From the NCBI RefSeq assembly GCF_013874595.1, contig NZ_CP059431.1, positions 682,001-746,000 on the forward strand: a stretch of DNA of 64,000 bases, given 5' to 3'. The position numbers and the translations under genes are program-made. Shown here piece by piece: positions 1 to 7,661 of this stretch; within the stretch, counting starts at the first letter, position 1; every line of letters starts with the position of its first letter. This DNA is from Flavobacterium sp. xlx-214. GTDB lineage: Bacteria > Bacteroidota > Bacteroidia > Flavobacteriales > Flavobacteriaceae. The notes under the pieces are model-generated. The model had not been told where the DNA came from, made no database searches, and saw only the letters and a program-made list of their open reading frames with translations.

Positions 1-10
1 AAAAAAGATT

Positions 11-652
11 ATGAAACAAAAAATAAAATTGCCATCGGCTTCATTATCACATGCTAAACTTTTGGAAAAAGCTGTGCATATATTAAATTCATTACAACCG
101 CAAGATACTTTGCAAACATCTGCAAGTCCTCCATATATAAAAGGTGAAAAAATAGCCATACCTTTTTGGGGTGAACTACAAGAACTTATTGATGCTTATG
201 ATGAAGCTATAGAAAATAGCTTATCGCGTAGTTTGGTATCAATAGAACTGCTTAAAGATAGTAAATTAGCATTGCTAAAATTAATAGGAACAACTAAATT
301 GTACATAGAAACCTATTATAATGGCAATGTTGCAGCACTAGCAAGTACTGGTTTTGATTTAACAAAAATACCCTTACCATACGGCGAATTAGAAAAACCT
401 AGTAATTTTGTATTGTTAAACAACAACAAGGGAGGTATTTGGGTAAAATTTAAAAAGTTACCTGGTGCAAAATCGTACATTATTGAATATAGAATAAAAG
501 GCAGCGAACTATGGGAAAGTATTTCTATTACTAAAGCAAGTCATGTTTTTTCACAGTTAAAATCGTGTACTATATATGAAATACGTGTTGCGGGCGTAGG
601 TGCACATCCTAGTCGTATATTTAGCGATATTTTAAGTATTGCCGCACCTTAA
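11..652 (+). CDS. Hypothetical protein with C-terminal fibronectin type III-like domain
   Basis: This is a 213-residue protein with no signal peptide. The N-terminal half is helical and rich in charged residues. Residues from about 130 to the end look like a fibronectin type III beta-sandwich (KPSNFVL, then KFKKLPGAKSYIIEYR, then YEIRVAGVGAHPSR). That pattern is common in Bacteroidota proteins of unknown function that are annotated only as fibronectin type III domain-containing. A hairpin terminator follows directly, so it is the last gene of its transcript. Upstream context lies outside the window. The fold assignment is pattern recognition, and no function can be given. Confidence 0.7.
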   Translation: MKQKIKLPSASLSHAKLLEKAVHILNSLQPQDTLQTSASPPYIKGEKIAIPFWGELQELIDAYDEAIENSLSRSLVSIELLKDSKLALLKLIGTTKLYIETYYNGNVAALASTGFDLTKIPLPYGELEKPSNFVLLNNNKGGIWVKFKKLPGAKSYIIEYRIKGSELWESISITKASHVFSQLKSCTIYEIRVAGVGAHPSRIFSDILSIAAP

Positions 653-661
653 ATAACAACT

Positions 662-689
662 AACCGCAAGTAGTACCTTGCGGTTTTTG
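662..689 (+). terminator. Rho-independent terminator after the fibronectin-like gene
   Basis: AACCGCAAG at 662-670 pairs with CTTGCGGTT at 677-685 around a 6-nt loop and runs into a T tract. It starts 10 bp after the stop codon. Confidence 0.85.
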
Positions 690-776
690 TTAAAACCTTC
701 ATTGGTACAAATATCACGCTTATATTACATAATAAATACAAGTAAAGCGCACATATTAGTTATGAGATTTTAATAA

Positions 777-1043
777 TTAGATAGAATAAATAGTCGTCAT
801 TTTTTTTAAATAAAAATCTTTATGTAATTCAGTTAACACAATCTTATCTTCATCAGTTGTACATCTTTTCTCAAAGTTTTCGATTACATCTTTAAATATT
901 TTAGAATCAAAAAAATTGGTAAATAATTCTAATCTCTTCGAAATGAAATCTAAGCCAGCATAAGTATATATTGATGCTTCAGTAATTGCATAAATTTCAT
1001 TAAGTTTTGTAAACACTTCTCTTTTAAAATTTTCTTTTTCCAT
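777..1043 (-). CDS. Small hypothetical protein
   Basis: This is an 88-residue charged protein, about 10% lysine, that I do not recognise. The start is uncertain. I chose the ATG giving MEKENFKREV. Upstream in-frame ATGs at 1064 and 1094 would add up to 17 residues including a short hydrophobic stretch (MFFLLFVFLYMNF), which would make a weak signal anchor. The DNA upstream of 1043 is very AT-rich and looks non-coding. No promoter box or operon partner is visible. Confidence 0.45.
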   Translation of the reverse strand: MEKENFKREVFTKLNEIYAITEASIYTYAGLDFISKRLELFTNFFDSKIFKDVIENFEKRCTTDEDKIVLTELHKDFYLKKMTTIYSI

Positions 1044-1191
1044 TGTATATAATTTAAAATTCATATATAAAAATACGAATAATAAAAAAAACATAACCAA
1101 CTAACAAACAGTAGCTTAAACAACGTACAACATACGTTTTTAAGCAGAATTTACTAAACTCAATCATAAAAAGTATATAGCATTACAAAAT

Positions 1192-1225
1192 AAAACACCC
1201 CAAACCATATAGTTAGGGGTGTTTT
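1192..1225 (-). terminator. Terminator of the lipoprotein gene
   Basis: AAAACACCCC at 1192-1201 pairs perfectly with GGGGTGTTTT at 1216-1225 around a 14-nt loop. On the minus strand the stem is followed by TTTT-rich sequence. It lies about 24 bp past the stop codon of the lipoprotein gene. Confidence 0.85.
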
Positions 1226-1248
1226 GGTTAATATGAAAAAGATATGCT

Positions 1249-1797
1249 TTAGTTTTTATTGTAAGGTGCAGCAAACTCACCATCGGTAACGGTAACAAAA
1301 ACATCGTTACTTTTTAAAACACCCGAAAAAGTGCCTTTTACACCCCAATTGGTAATGCTTGTAATGGTTAATGTAAAAGATGTACCACTGTTACCGTTAC
1401 CCATATAACTTGTAGTACCTGTACTGGTTTGCACGTAATATTGTCCTGTTAAATCGGGGCCTGATTCATTTGCAGCGGTATACGTTGTTTCTTTAGCACC
1501 TTCATCTGATATCAATTGAAAATCAAACCCAGGCGATGTTCTAGGATCATTTGTTTCTAACCCACCTACAGTTACAAAATGTATGGCATTAAAATCATCG
1601 GGCTTATCATTTGCTCCTACTTGGTAGTTAAATACGCGTGGGGTACCATCAATCTTACATTTAAGAAACCCCTCGCTTGCTTGTGGTTTTTCATCTTCAC
1701 TATCACCACTACTACATGCAGTAACAAAAGTTGCTACAAACAACAAGGCTATTGCTGTTAGTACGTACGGCTTTTTACAATTATTTACTTTTTTCAT
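1249..1797 (-). CDS. Putative surface lipoprotein
   Basis: This is a 182-residue protein with a lipoprotein signal peptide: lysine-rich start, hydrophobic LTAIALLFVATFV, then a lipobox ending TAC. The residues after the cysteine are SSGDSEDE. That acidic stretch resembles the export signal that sends Bacteroidota lipoproteins to the cell surface. The mature part is beta-rich and polar with many Thr, Ser and Gly residues; no catalytic motif is seen. I used the ATG at 1797 because it places the signal peptide at the N-terminus. An in-frame ATG at 1834-1836 would add 13 residues. The gene stands alone between a terminator and the regulator gene upstream, and an imperfect palindrome lies about 80 bp upstream of its start. 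Confidence 0.8.
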   Translation of the reverse strand: MKKVNNCKKPYVLTAIALLFVATFVTACSSGDSEDEKPQASEGFLKCKIDGTPRVFNYQVGANDKPDDFNAIHFVTVGGLETNDPRTSPGFDFQLISDEGAKETTYTAANESGPDLTGQYYVQTSTGTTSYMGNGNSGTSFTLTITSITNWGVKGTFSGVLKSNDVFVTVTDGEFAAPYNKN

Positions 1798-1872
1798 AGC
1801 TAATATGTATTTATTTAAAACAAATTTCTGCAACATAGCTGTACTTTACAATACCTATAAGTAGTTAAAATA

Positions 1873-1890
1873 ATACCCTATAATTAGGAT
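1873..1890. promoter_or_regulatory. Candidate operator shared with the sensor kinase gene (copy 1)
   Basis: CCTA-TAAT-TAGG, within ATACCCTATAATTAGGAT, is an imperfect palindrome upstream of the lipoprotein gene and over the stop codon of the response regulator gene. A near copy lies upstream of the kinase gene at 4536-4552. Function is inferred from sharing and position only. Confidence 0.3.
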
Positions 1891-2525
1891 GTTTTTATTA
1901 AATTGTTCTTATAAAGCAGTATTAAAAGCTCTGAAGTGTTTTTAACTTCAAACTTTTGCAATAAGTTTTTACGATACGTATCAATGGTAAACTTACTTAA
2001 GAATAATTCATCGGCAATCATTACCGTTGTTTTACCTTGTGATAAAAGATGTAGTATTTGTGTTTCTCTTTTAGTTAACGATGGTAAATTGTTGGTGTTT
2101 TCATATGTTGTAGTAATGATTTTTTGTATTTCGCTGTTCATTACCACCTTGTTATTTAAAGCGTTTTGTATACTGCTTAAGATTTCTTCTGACGGAACGC
2201 TTTTAAGTAAAAACCCAACTGCCCCATTGTTTAACATTTGCAAAATGGTGCTTTGCTCTGCCTGATTACTTAAAGCGATTACTTTTATTAATGGATGCTT
2301 TTCTAGAATGATTTTACATACTTCAACACCATTCATATCGGGTAAAGCGATATCTAGCAGTACAACATCTATTTTATTTTGATTAAGAAAATCTAAAAAG
2401 GGAAGTGCTTTATCAAAACAAATTAAATCATAACTACTGGCTTCATTAGCAAACAATGCTTTCATGCCTTCTATTACAATAGGATGATCATCTACTACAG
2501 CTATTTTTACACTCTTTTTATACAT
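1884..2525 (-). CDS. Response regulator, NarL/LuxR (FixJ) family
   Basis: This is a 213-residue two-domain regulator. The receiver domain covers residues 5-120, with the acidic pair in VVDDHP, the phosphoacceptor Asp58 in VVLLDIALPD, the Ser/Thr position in VIALSNQ and a conserved Lys in FLLKSVPSEE. A LuxR-type HTH follows at about residues 148-205 (LTKRETQILHLLSQGKTTVMIADELFLSKFTIDTYRKNLLQKF). It overlaps the upstream kinase gene by 8 bp, so the two are translationally coupled and form a cognate pair. Targets are unknown. A palindrome found near both transcription units is a candidate binding site. Confidence 0.93.
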   Translation of the reverse strand: MYKKSVKIAVVDDHPIVIEGMKALFANEASSYDLICFDKALPFLDFLNQNKIDVVLLDIALPDMNGVEVCKIILEKHPLIKVIALSNQAEQSTILQMLNNGAVGFLLKSVPSEEILSSIQNALNNKVVMNSEIQKIITTTYENTNNLPSLTKRETQILHLLSQGKTTVMIADELFLSKFTIDTYRKNLLQKFEVKNTSELLILLYKNNLIKTS

Positions 2526-4482
2526 TTACTTCGATGTTTATTGTGGTTCCGTTGTTTTCAGAAGTATCTATATCCATTTTTCCCTCCATAAAACGCACTC
2601 GGTTGGCAATATTGCTTAAACCTATGCCTTTTTGCTTAAAAGTATTGTTACTATCAATAGTAAAACCAACACCATTATCTTCTACCGTTATAAACAGTTT
2701 GTTTTGGTTTTGAATACATTGTATTAGTATGTTACTTGCTTTACCATGCCTAATAGCGTTTGCTATAAGTTCTTGAACAATTCTAAAAACATGTACTTGG
2801 GTAACCAATGCAATGTTTTTTTGTATGCCGTTTGTTTGTAACTCTATTTGTGTGTTTGGAGATGTTAAGGATACACATAAATCTTTTAAAGCAACTTCTA
2901 AACCAGAACGAATTAAAGTTTCGGGCATCATGTTACGCGCAATTCTTCTTAACTCGCCTATTGATTCTTCTAATTGTATGATGGATTCATTAAGCGCATT
3001 ACTTTGATTGTTTTTGTACTGACCCGAAAGTTTTATTTTGATACCCGATAAAGCACCACCTAAACCATCATGTAAATCACGAGCTATGCGTTGTCTTTCA
3101 CGTTCTTCGCCATCTAAAACAGCTTGAGTAATTTCTAAATCGGTTTGTTGTTGTATGTCTTTTAGTTTTTGTTCGGTTTGATATTTATTGTTCCTATAAA
3201 CATACACTAAGAAAAGCAATCCTAATAAAAGAACCATGGCACCAATACCAAACAACCAATTTAATAACTTTTGATTTTTTTGAATTAGTTGACTTTGCTT
3301 TTTATCTGCTTGTAATTGCAGTATTTCTTTTTCTTTCTCTGAGGTTTGATATTGGCTTTCTAAATTATGCAAATCAAACACTAATTGTTGTTTTCCTATG
3401 CTATCATTTAATTGCGCATACTTAGACATATAGGTATACGCATTCTTATAATCGCCTAAATACTCAGACAAATAGGATATATCTCTTGCCGATAAAGATG
3501 CCGCTAACAGATATTCCATATTTGTATAACTATTATACAATTCAAAAGCGGCTTGTCTGGCTTCTTTATAATTCTTTGCTGCCCATTCAACCTCTTGTTT
3601 GGCTACATAAGCATCAATAGCATTTGTACCGTTCTTATTTAGTTTAATATCAGTAAACAACTTATCAACATTAGCGCGCGCTTCTTTTATGTTACCTACT
3701 TTGGCCAAGTATTGAGCATTAATACTGTAATATCGTCCCCATAAATTATGAGGTACATTCTTTACTAAGTTTTCTTTGCTTTTATCTAAATAATAAGATG
3801 CTTTTTGTAAGCTATCCATCTTTAACAAAAGAAATGCTGCACTAAGATATGTTTCGGCTTTATTATCGTATTCAGAATGTCCTTTTTCAACCAAAGCAAT
3901 ATCCTCTAAAATATAAGGATAGGCTTTTTTATATTCACCAGAAGAGGTGAATGTTGCCGAAATATTATGAATGGTACTGCGGTAAGCAACACTATCGCCT
4001 ACTGCTTTAATTAAAGGTAAATTGCTTATAACCAATTGCAATGCTTTTTGCATATTACCTTCTACAGAGTAAGCGTATGCTAAGTTATTTGTTGCTATTA
4101 TTTTAAGACGCTTTGCTTTATAAGTGGTATGATTGCTTAATAATTTTAAAACATGGTTGTAATAAAACTTTACACTATCGGTATGCAATAGTTTTAAATG
4201 TAAATATCCAACATCGCTATTTGCTAATGCTTTGTATACTTTATCACTTTGTTTATTTGCTATTCTTAAATTACGATAACCGTATGAAAATGCATTTACA
4301 CTATCGCCTACTTTAATAAATTCTTGCGCCAAAAGACCTCTCACACCTATTTTAGCTGTATCGGTTTTTGCATGTTTTAATACATTTGATAAGCTATCAA
4401 TACGCGTGGTGTGCTTTTGCGAAAAAGTATTTTGACTTAGCAGTAACACCAAACCTATTAAAAACAAACCGTACTTTTTCAT
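2518..4482 (-). CDS. TPR-containing sensor histidine kinase (HisKA_3 type)
   Basis: This is a 654-residue protein with a signal peptide ending TFSQ. A periplasmic helical region with TPR-like repeats spans about residues 30-395. It is followed by a coiled coil, one membrane segment (LLNWLFGIGAMVLLLGLLFLVY) and a cytoplasmic kinase. The phosphoacceptor is His471 in RIARDLHDGLGG, typical of the HisKA_3 family that pairs with LuxR-type regulators. The ATPase domain shows the N box (IVQELIANAIRHG), DNGVGF and KGIGLSNI. In this architecture the TPR part probably senses a periplasmic or membrane signal, which is unknown. The gene is co-transcribed with the regulator downstream. Confidence 0.92.
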   Translation of the reverse strand: MKKYGLFLIGLVLLLSQNTFSQKHTTRIDSLSNVLKHAKTDTAKIGVRGLLAQEFIKVGDSVNAFSYGYRNLRIANKQSDKVYKALANSDVGYLHLKLLHTDSVKFYYNHVLKLLSNHTTYKAKRLKIIATNNLAYAYSVEGNMQKALQLVISNLPLIKAVGDSVAYRSTIHNISATFTSSGEYKKAYPYILEDIALVEKGHSEYDNKAETYLSAAFLLLKMDSLQKASYYLDKSKENLVKNVPHNLWGRYYSINAQYLAKVGNIKEARANVDKLFTDIKLNKNGTNAIDAYVAKQEVEWAAKNYKEARQAAFELYNSYTNMEYLLAASLSARDISYLSEYLGDYKNAYTYMSKYAQLNDSIGKQQLVFDLHNLESQYQTSEKEKEILQLQADKKQSQLIQKNQKLLNWLFGIGAMVLLLGLLFLVYVYRNNKYQTEQKLKDIQQQTDLEITQAVLDGEERERQRIARDLHDGLGGALSGIKIKLSGQYKNNQSNALNESIIQLEESIGELRRIARNMMPETLIRSGLEVALKDLCVSLTSPNTQIELQTNGIQKNIALVTQVHVFRIVQELIANAIRHGKASNILIQCIQNQNKLFITVEDNGVGFTIDSNNTFKQKGIGLSNIANRVRFMEGKMDIDTSENNGTTINIEVNV

Positions 4483-4535
4483 TTAACTCTATTTTTATTA
4501 ATCATCAAATATCATAAAAACATACGTACAGCAAA

Positions 4536-4552
4536 ATACCTATTATTAGGAT
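4536..4552. promoter_or_regulatory. Candidate operator upstream of the sensor kinase gene (copy 2)
   Basis: ATACCTATTATTAGGAT contains the arms CCTA and TAGG around TTAT. It lies about 57 bp upstream of the kinase start and matches the copy at 1873-1890 apart from a one-base length difference and one centre base. It may be an autoregulatory site of the two-component pair; this is inference. Confidence 0.3.
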
Positions 4553-4562
4553 AAATCATTTG

Positions 4563-5492
4563 CTAATCAACAAACTTTAACTGCAGTTCTTCTTGATATT
4601 TTTTAGGAAACTGAAATTGTTTTTTATCATAATCTATAATAAAAGCATATCGTTTTTGGGTTGTTTTATCTCTTAAGTAAACAAAATTATGGTTGCCGTA
4701 CAAAGTGCTAGGGTTAAAATCACCTTTAATACTAAACGATATCTTGTAATGTTGTGAGGTTATAATAGAATATCCGTCTTTAAACATAACTTGCCAATAA
4801 TCAGGTGCAGCCATTACACCGTACTCTTCATTAGGTTCATCTATTTTGGTAAACTCGCTTGCAATAGCATCGTACATTTGGGTATCATAATTAGCTGCTT
4901 TGTTGTATTTTTTAAGCAAATTAAAGTTTTTATCGTATACAAAAACAGCTTCTTTTCCGTAGAAAATAGTTACATACTCACTTTTCTGGGTGCGCTTTCT
5001 AAAAATCTGTCCATCGTAAATCTTTGTTGCTTCAATACTCTTAATTTTAGGCGTTTTAAAATCAGGTCTTACGTATACATCAAATATGTTGTTGTACTTT
5101 ACTATTAAATCGCCGCCACTGCCTTTCATCTCATCAAATCGTCTATCAAAAAAAAGCATGTTTTTAGTTTCTCTTGGAATAAGCACTGTTTTACCATCTC
5201 GTAAAAAATGCATGTGATAATCGCTATTAAACCTTGCGCCTTGCTCTGTGTTTGTAAAACTTTCGTCTTTACCAGTGGTTTTGTTATAAAAAGTATATTC
5301 TTGCCCATTACGCAAAGCAACAGCATCTTTAAACCAATCGTTCCAATTTTCAAACTTAGGTTCTACAAACTCTGTTAAAGTGCTGGTGTTTACTACTCCG
5401 TATTTACCATCGTACTGAAAAACTTCGTAGGTATTTTGTGCAAAAGTCATTACACAATGAAACAATAAAATAAGGGTTGTTAACTTTTTCAT
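4563..5492 (-). CDS. Secreted protein of a three-member paralogous family (WG-repeat-like), copy A
   Basis: This is a 309-residue protein with a signal peptide (MKKLTTLILLFHCVMTFAQ). The start of the mature part, YDGKYGVVNTSTLTEFVEPKF, resembles the WG/KWG repeat pattern of beta-propeller-like bacterial proteins, but only one or two units are recognisable. Shared landmarks with the copies at 5494-6429 and 27915-28850 are the KYG(V/L)V box, FYNKTT or FYSKET, a VFVYD...LLKKYNKA block, and a C-terminal PKKYQEELQLKF end. It lies 1 bp downstream of copy B, so it is co-transcribed with it. No catalytic residues can be named and the function is unknown. Confidence 0.85.
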   Translation of the reverse strand: MKKLTTLILLFHCVMTFAQNTYEVFQYDGKYGVVNTSTLTEFVEPKFENWNDWFKDAVALRNGQEYTFYNKTTGKDESFTNTEQGARFNSDYHMHFLRDGKTVLIPRETKNMLFFDRRFDEMKGSGGDLIVKYNNIFDVYVRPDFKTPKIKSIEATKIYDGQIFRKRTQKSEYVTIFYGKEAVFVYDKNFNLLKKYNKAANYDTQMYDAIASEFTKIDEPNEEYGVMAAPDYWQVMFKDGYSIITSQHYKISFSIKGDFNPSTLYGNHNFVYLRDKTTQKRYAFIIDYDKKQFQFPKKYQEELQLKFVD

Positions 5493-5493
5493 A

Positions 5494-6429
5494 TTAATTT
5501 TCGAATTTTAATCCTAATGATTGAACGTATTCTTGGGGAAGATAAAAATGTTGTTGCTCAAAATCAACTCTAAATTGATAGGTTTCGCCTTTTTCTGTTA
5601 GCTGTATTTCTACCCAATATTCAGATCCTGGTACACTTTGCGCTTCGCACTTTTGTGTTAGATAGAAATAATGTTGCGAATTGCTGTATTTTGAAACCTT
5701 GGTTACACCATTTGAATAATGATATTTCCAATCGGGTGGTCCTGTGATACCCATAGCATACATTTCTTTGGTTTCGGCTCTAGGAAAATCTTTTTTTAAT
5801 AGAGTCATTACATCATTTTCATTATTTACCTTGCTTTTGTATTCTTTTAACTTTACAAAAGTTTCATTGTACACATAAACAGTACCTAAACCATAAAAAA
5901 CATAGACGTTTTCTAACTTATTGCTAATTGTACGAGGATAGAAATGATATTGAGATGCCTTGATAGACGCTACTTTTGGAGTTGTAACATTTGTATCTTC
6001 ATAAACATCAAAGGCATTGTTTTTAAAACCTATCACCAAGTTTTGAATTGTATTTACAAAATCGTAGATTTTAGGAAGTTGTACTCTATTAGCAACATTA
6101 CTTGGTATTAAGTAACCAAACCTATCATCTTGATAATAATAATGAACTTCGTTCTTAAAAATCACTTCTGATTGATAGGTACTTTTAAAAGATAGCTTTT
6201 CGCTTGTTTCTTTAGAGTAGAAATCAACTACATCACCTTTCTTCAAGGCTACGTATTGATTAAAGTCGAATAAAATTCTATCGTATTGCGGTGCAATAAT
6301 TGCTACTCCTGATAGATTATCAACCAATCCGTATTTCTTGTTAACACCAAAACCTTCGTAATGATCAACACTTTTCTGTGCTGTTGCCCAAAAACAAACA
6401 ACAGAACATAACATGACCCAAATTTTCAT
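5494..6429 (-). CDS. Secreted protein of a three-member paralogous family (WG-repeat-like), copy B
   Basis: This is a 311-residue protein with a signal peptide ending WATAQ. The mature start, YEGFGVNKKYGLVDN, matches copy C near 28 kb (YEAFGVNNKYGVVNK) more closely than its tandem neighbour copy A. It ends PQEYVQSLGLKFEN, like copy C (PPKYVESLELTFQ). It is divergent from the small gene at 6514, with 84 bp between starts, and is followed after 1 bp by copy A. Closer kinship to the distant copy suggests that the B-C split is more recent than the tandem A-B split. No function is assigned. Confidence 0.85.
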   Translation of the reverse strand: MKIWVMLCSVVCFWATAQKSVDHYEGFGVNKKYGLVDNLSGVAIIAPQYDRILFDFNQYVALKKGDVVDFYSKETSEKLSFKSTYQSEVIFKNEVHYYYQDDRFGYLIPSNVANRVQLPKIYDFVNTIQNLVIGFKNNAFDVYEDTNVTTPKVASIKASQYHFYPRTISNKLENVYVFYGLGTVYVYNETFVKLKEYKSKVNNENDVMTLLKKDFPRAETKEMYAMGITGPPDWKYHYSNGVTKVSKYSNSQHYFYLTQKCEAQSVPGSEYWVEIQLTEKGETYQFRVDFEQQHFYLPQEYVQSLGLKFEN

Positions 6430-6513
6430 TTTCTTTTTTTTAATGAAGATAGTTTAAATCATTTTCCTAGCCAACAAATCTACATTAAATTAAAAATTCA
6501 ATACCTTTAAGTT

Positions 6514-6819
6514 ATGAATGGAAACGAAGCTGTTAATTGGAGTTTGCAATTGTTTGATACAACAGTTGCTTTAGATACAAATGAAGATACAGAACAACGT
6601 ACCCAACTTGTTGCTGTAATTAACAATTTACTACACAATGATTTTAGTAAACTACTACAAATTCTTTATAGAATTGATGTAGATGAAAACAAATTAAAAC
6701 GCGCTTTGTTTGAAAGTACCTTACCTGCTGCCGAAACAATTGCGGATTTAATCATTGAACGAATGCTACAAAAAATACATTTTAGAAAGATGTATAAAAG
6801 TAAGAAGAAGGAGGAATAA
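6514..6819 (+). CDS. Small conserved-looking hypothetical protein
   Basis: This is a 101-residue, mostly helical, acidic protein with a basic tail (RKMYKSKKKEE). No signal peptide, membrane segment or known motif is visible. The composition and lack of stops fit a real gene. A purine-rich AAGGAGGA occurs at its own 3' end, not at its start. A sequence close to a -7 box (TACCTTTA) lies just upstream. Small genes of this general look occur in Flavobacteriaceae, but I cannot name a family. Confidence 0.65.
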   Translation: MNGNEAVNWSLQLFDTTVALDTNEDTEQRTQLVAVINNLLHNDFSKLLQILYRIDVDENKLKRALFESTLPAAETIADLIIERMLQKIHFRKMYKSKKKEE

Positions 6820-6854
6820 AACTATTAATAAATTAAGATTTTGTATACTCTTAC

Positions 6855-7166
6855 TTAAAAGCTATAAGTATTTTTCCATTTGGCAATGGTGTTTCTGCTA
6901 ATACCAAAGTGTTTGGCTAGTTCTGTATTGTTTAGGTTGTGGGTTTTCTGGTATTGTAGTATTTTCTTGATACTACTTTTATCATATGCCTTGTAAATAG
7001 AAGGCTGCTGTTTGCTTTTGTAAAACAATCGGTTATTTAACTGCATAACTTCTATGCTGGTTAACGGACCTTTCTCTAATCTTTCTGATAATGCTTGATT
7101 GTGCTCAACAAAATTGTATTTGAGCATGTCTTGGAATATTTTCTGATAATCTGGTTTCATCTTCAT
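6855..7166 (-). CDS. Small HTH protein, transposase-like DNA-binding domain (second of a pair)
   Basis: This is a 103-residue protein. The N-terminal part (MKPDYQKIFQDMLKYNF...RLEKGPLTSIEVMQLNNRLF) has no named fold. The C-terminal 35 residues form a helix-turn-helix (SIKKILQYQKTHNLNNTELAKHFGISRNTIAKWK) like the IS3/Tc1 transposase or sigma-70 region 4-like type. No DDE catalytic domain is present here or nearby. It follows its partner gene by 10 bp and must share its transcript. Paired genes of this sort appear, from memory, in many Flavobacteriia and are usually labelled transposase or HTH protein. A regulator role is inferred. An ATG 6 bp downstream is an alternative start. Confidence 0.7.
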   Translation of the reverse strand: MKMKPDYQKIFQDMLKYNFVEHNQALSERLEKGPLTSIEVMQLNNRLFYKSKQQPSIYKAYDKSSIKKILQYQKTHNLNNTELAKHFGISRNTIAKWKNTYSF

Positions 7167-7176
7167 TGCTTCTTTT

Positions 7177-7596
7177 TCATTGATATTTCTTTAACCACTT
7201 GTATAAGGTAGTTCTTGGTATGCGGTATTCTTCTATTATTTGACTTGCTGTTTTTTGTTTGGTTTGTATTAAACCAACTATGAACTCTATAATTTCTTTG
7301 GTGTACACATTTTTCTTAAACTGTGGCGCTTTACTACTTGCCACTTTGTAGTTCTGCGATGCGGGCGGCGCATACAACACCAAATGTTGTGAGTATATTC
7401 TAAAAAAATCGTACTCTAATAGTTTGCTAAAACGTAGTAATAATTCGGTATCTATGTTCTTGGATGCAAAAACTTGTTGTATTGCTGCTTCTTTGATGTT
7501 CAAAAATCGTTCTGCTCGTTGCATGTCAATTTCTTGCTCTTTAAACAAAGTGCTTATAATACTACCAATATGTATGTCTTTAAAATTCATTTTCAT
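7177..7596 (-). CDS. Small protein with two HTH regions (first of a pair)
   Basis: This is a 139-residue protein. Residues 5-70 (IHIGSIISTLFKEQEIDMQRAERFLNIKEAAIQQVFASKNIDTELLLRFSKLLEYDFFRIYS) have the spacing of an XRE/lambda-repressor-like fold. The C-terminal 45 residues (TKEIIEFIVGLIQTKQKTASQIIEEYRIPRTTLYKWLKKYQ) resemble the HTH of IS3-type transposase OrfA. There is no catalytic domain and no terminal inverted repeat around the pair. It starts 10 bp past the terminator that closes the adhesin locus, so it may be expressed by read-through or from a weak promoter of its own. A regulatory role for the upstream surface locus is inference. An ATG at 7590 is also possible. Confidence 0.75.
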   Translation of the reverse strand: MKMNFKDIHIGSIISTLFKEQEIDMQRAERFLNIKEAAIQQVFASKNIDTELLLRFSKLLEYDFFRIYSQHLVLYAPPASQNYKVASSKAPQFKKNVYTKEIIEFIVGLIQTKQKTASQIIEEYRIPRTTLYKWLKKYQ

Positions 7597-7605
7597 TCTA
7601 ATGAA

Positions 7606-7627
7606 AAACGGGGATTTCTCCCCGTTT
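7606..7627 (-). terminator. Terminator between the OmpA-family gene and the HTH pair
   Basis: AAACGGGGA at 7606-7614 pairs with TCCCCGTTT at 7619-7627 around TTTC. On the minus strand it runs into TTTTT. It lies about 35 bp past the OmpA-family stop codon. Confidence 0.8.
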
Positions 7628-7661
7628 CTTACTTATTCTATTTTCTATTCTCTAGACGGGT

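Noticed and set aside
6855..7596. Complete insertion sequence
   Set aside because: There is no DDE domain, no terminal inverted repeat and no visible target duplication; only HTH parts are present.
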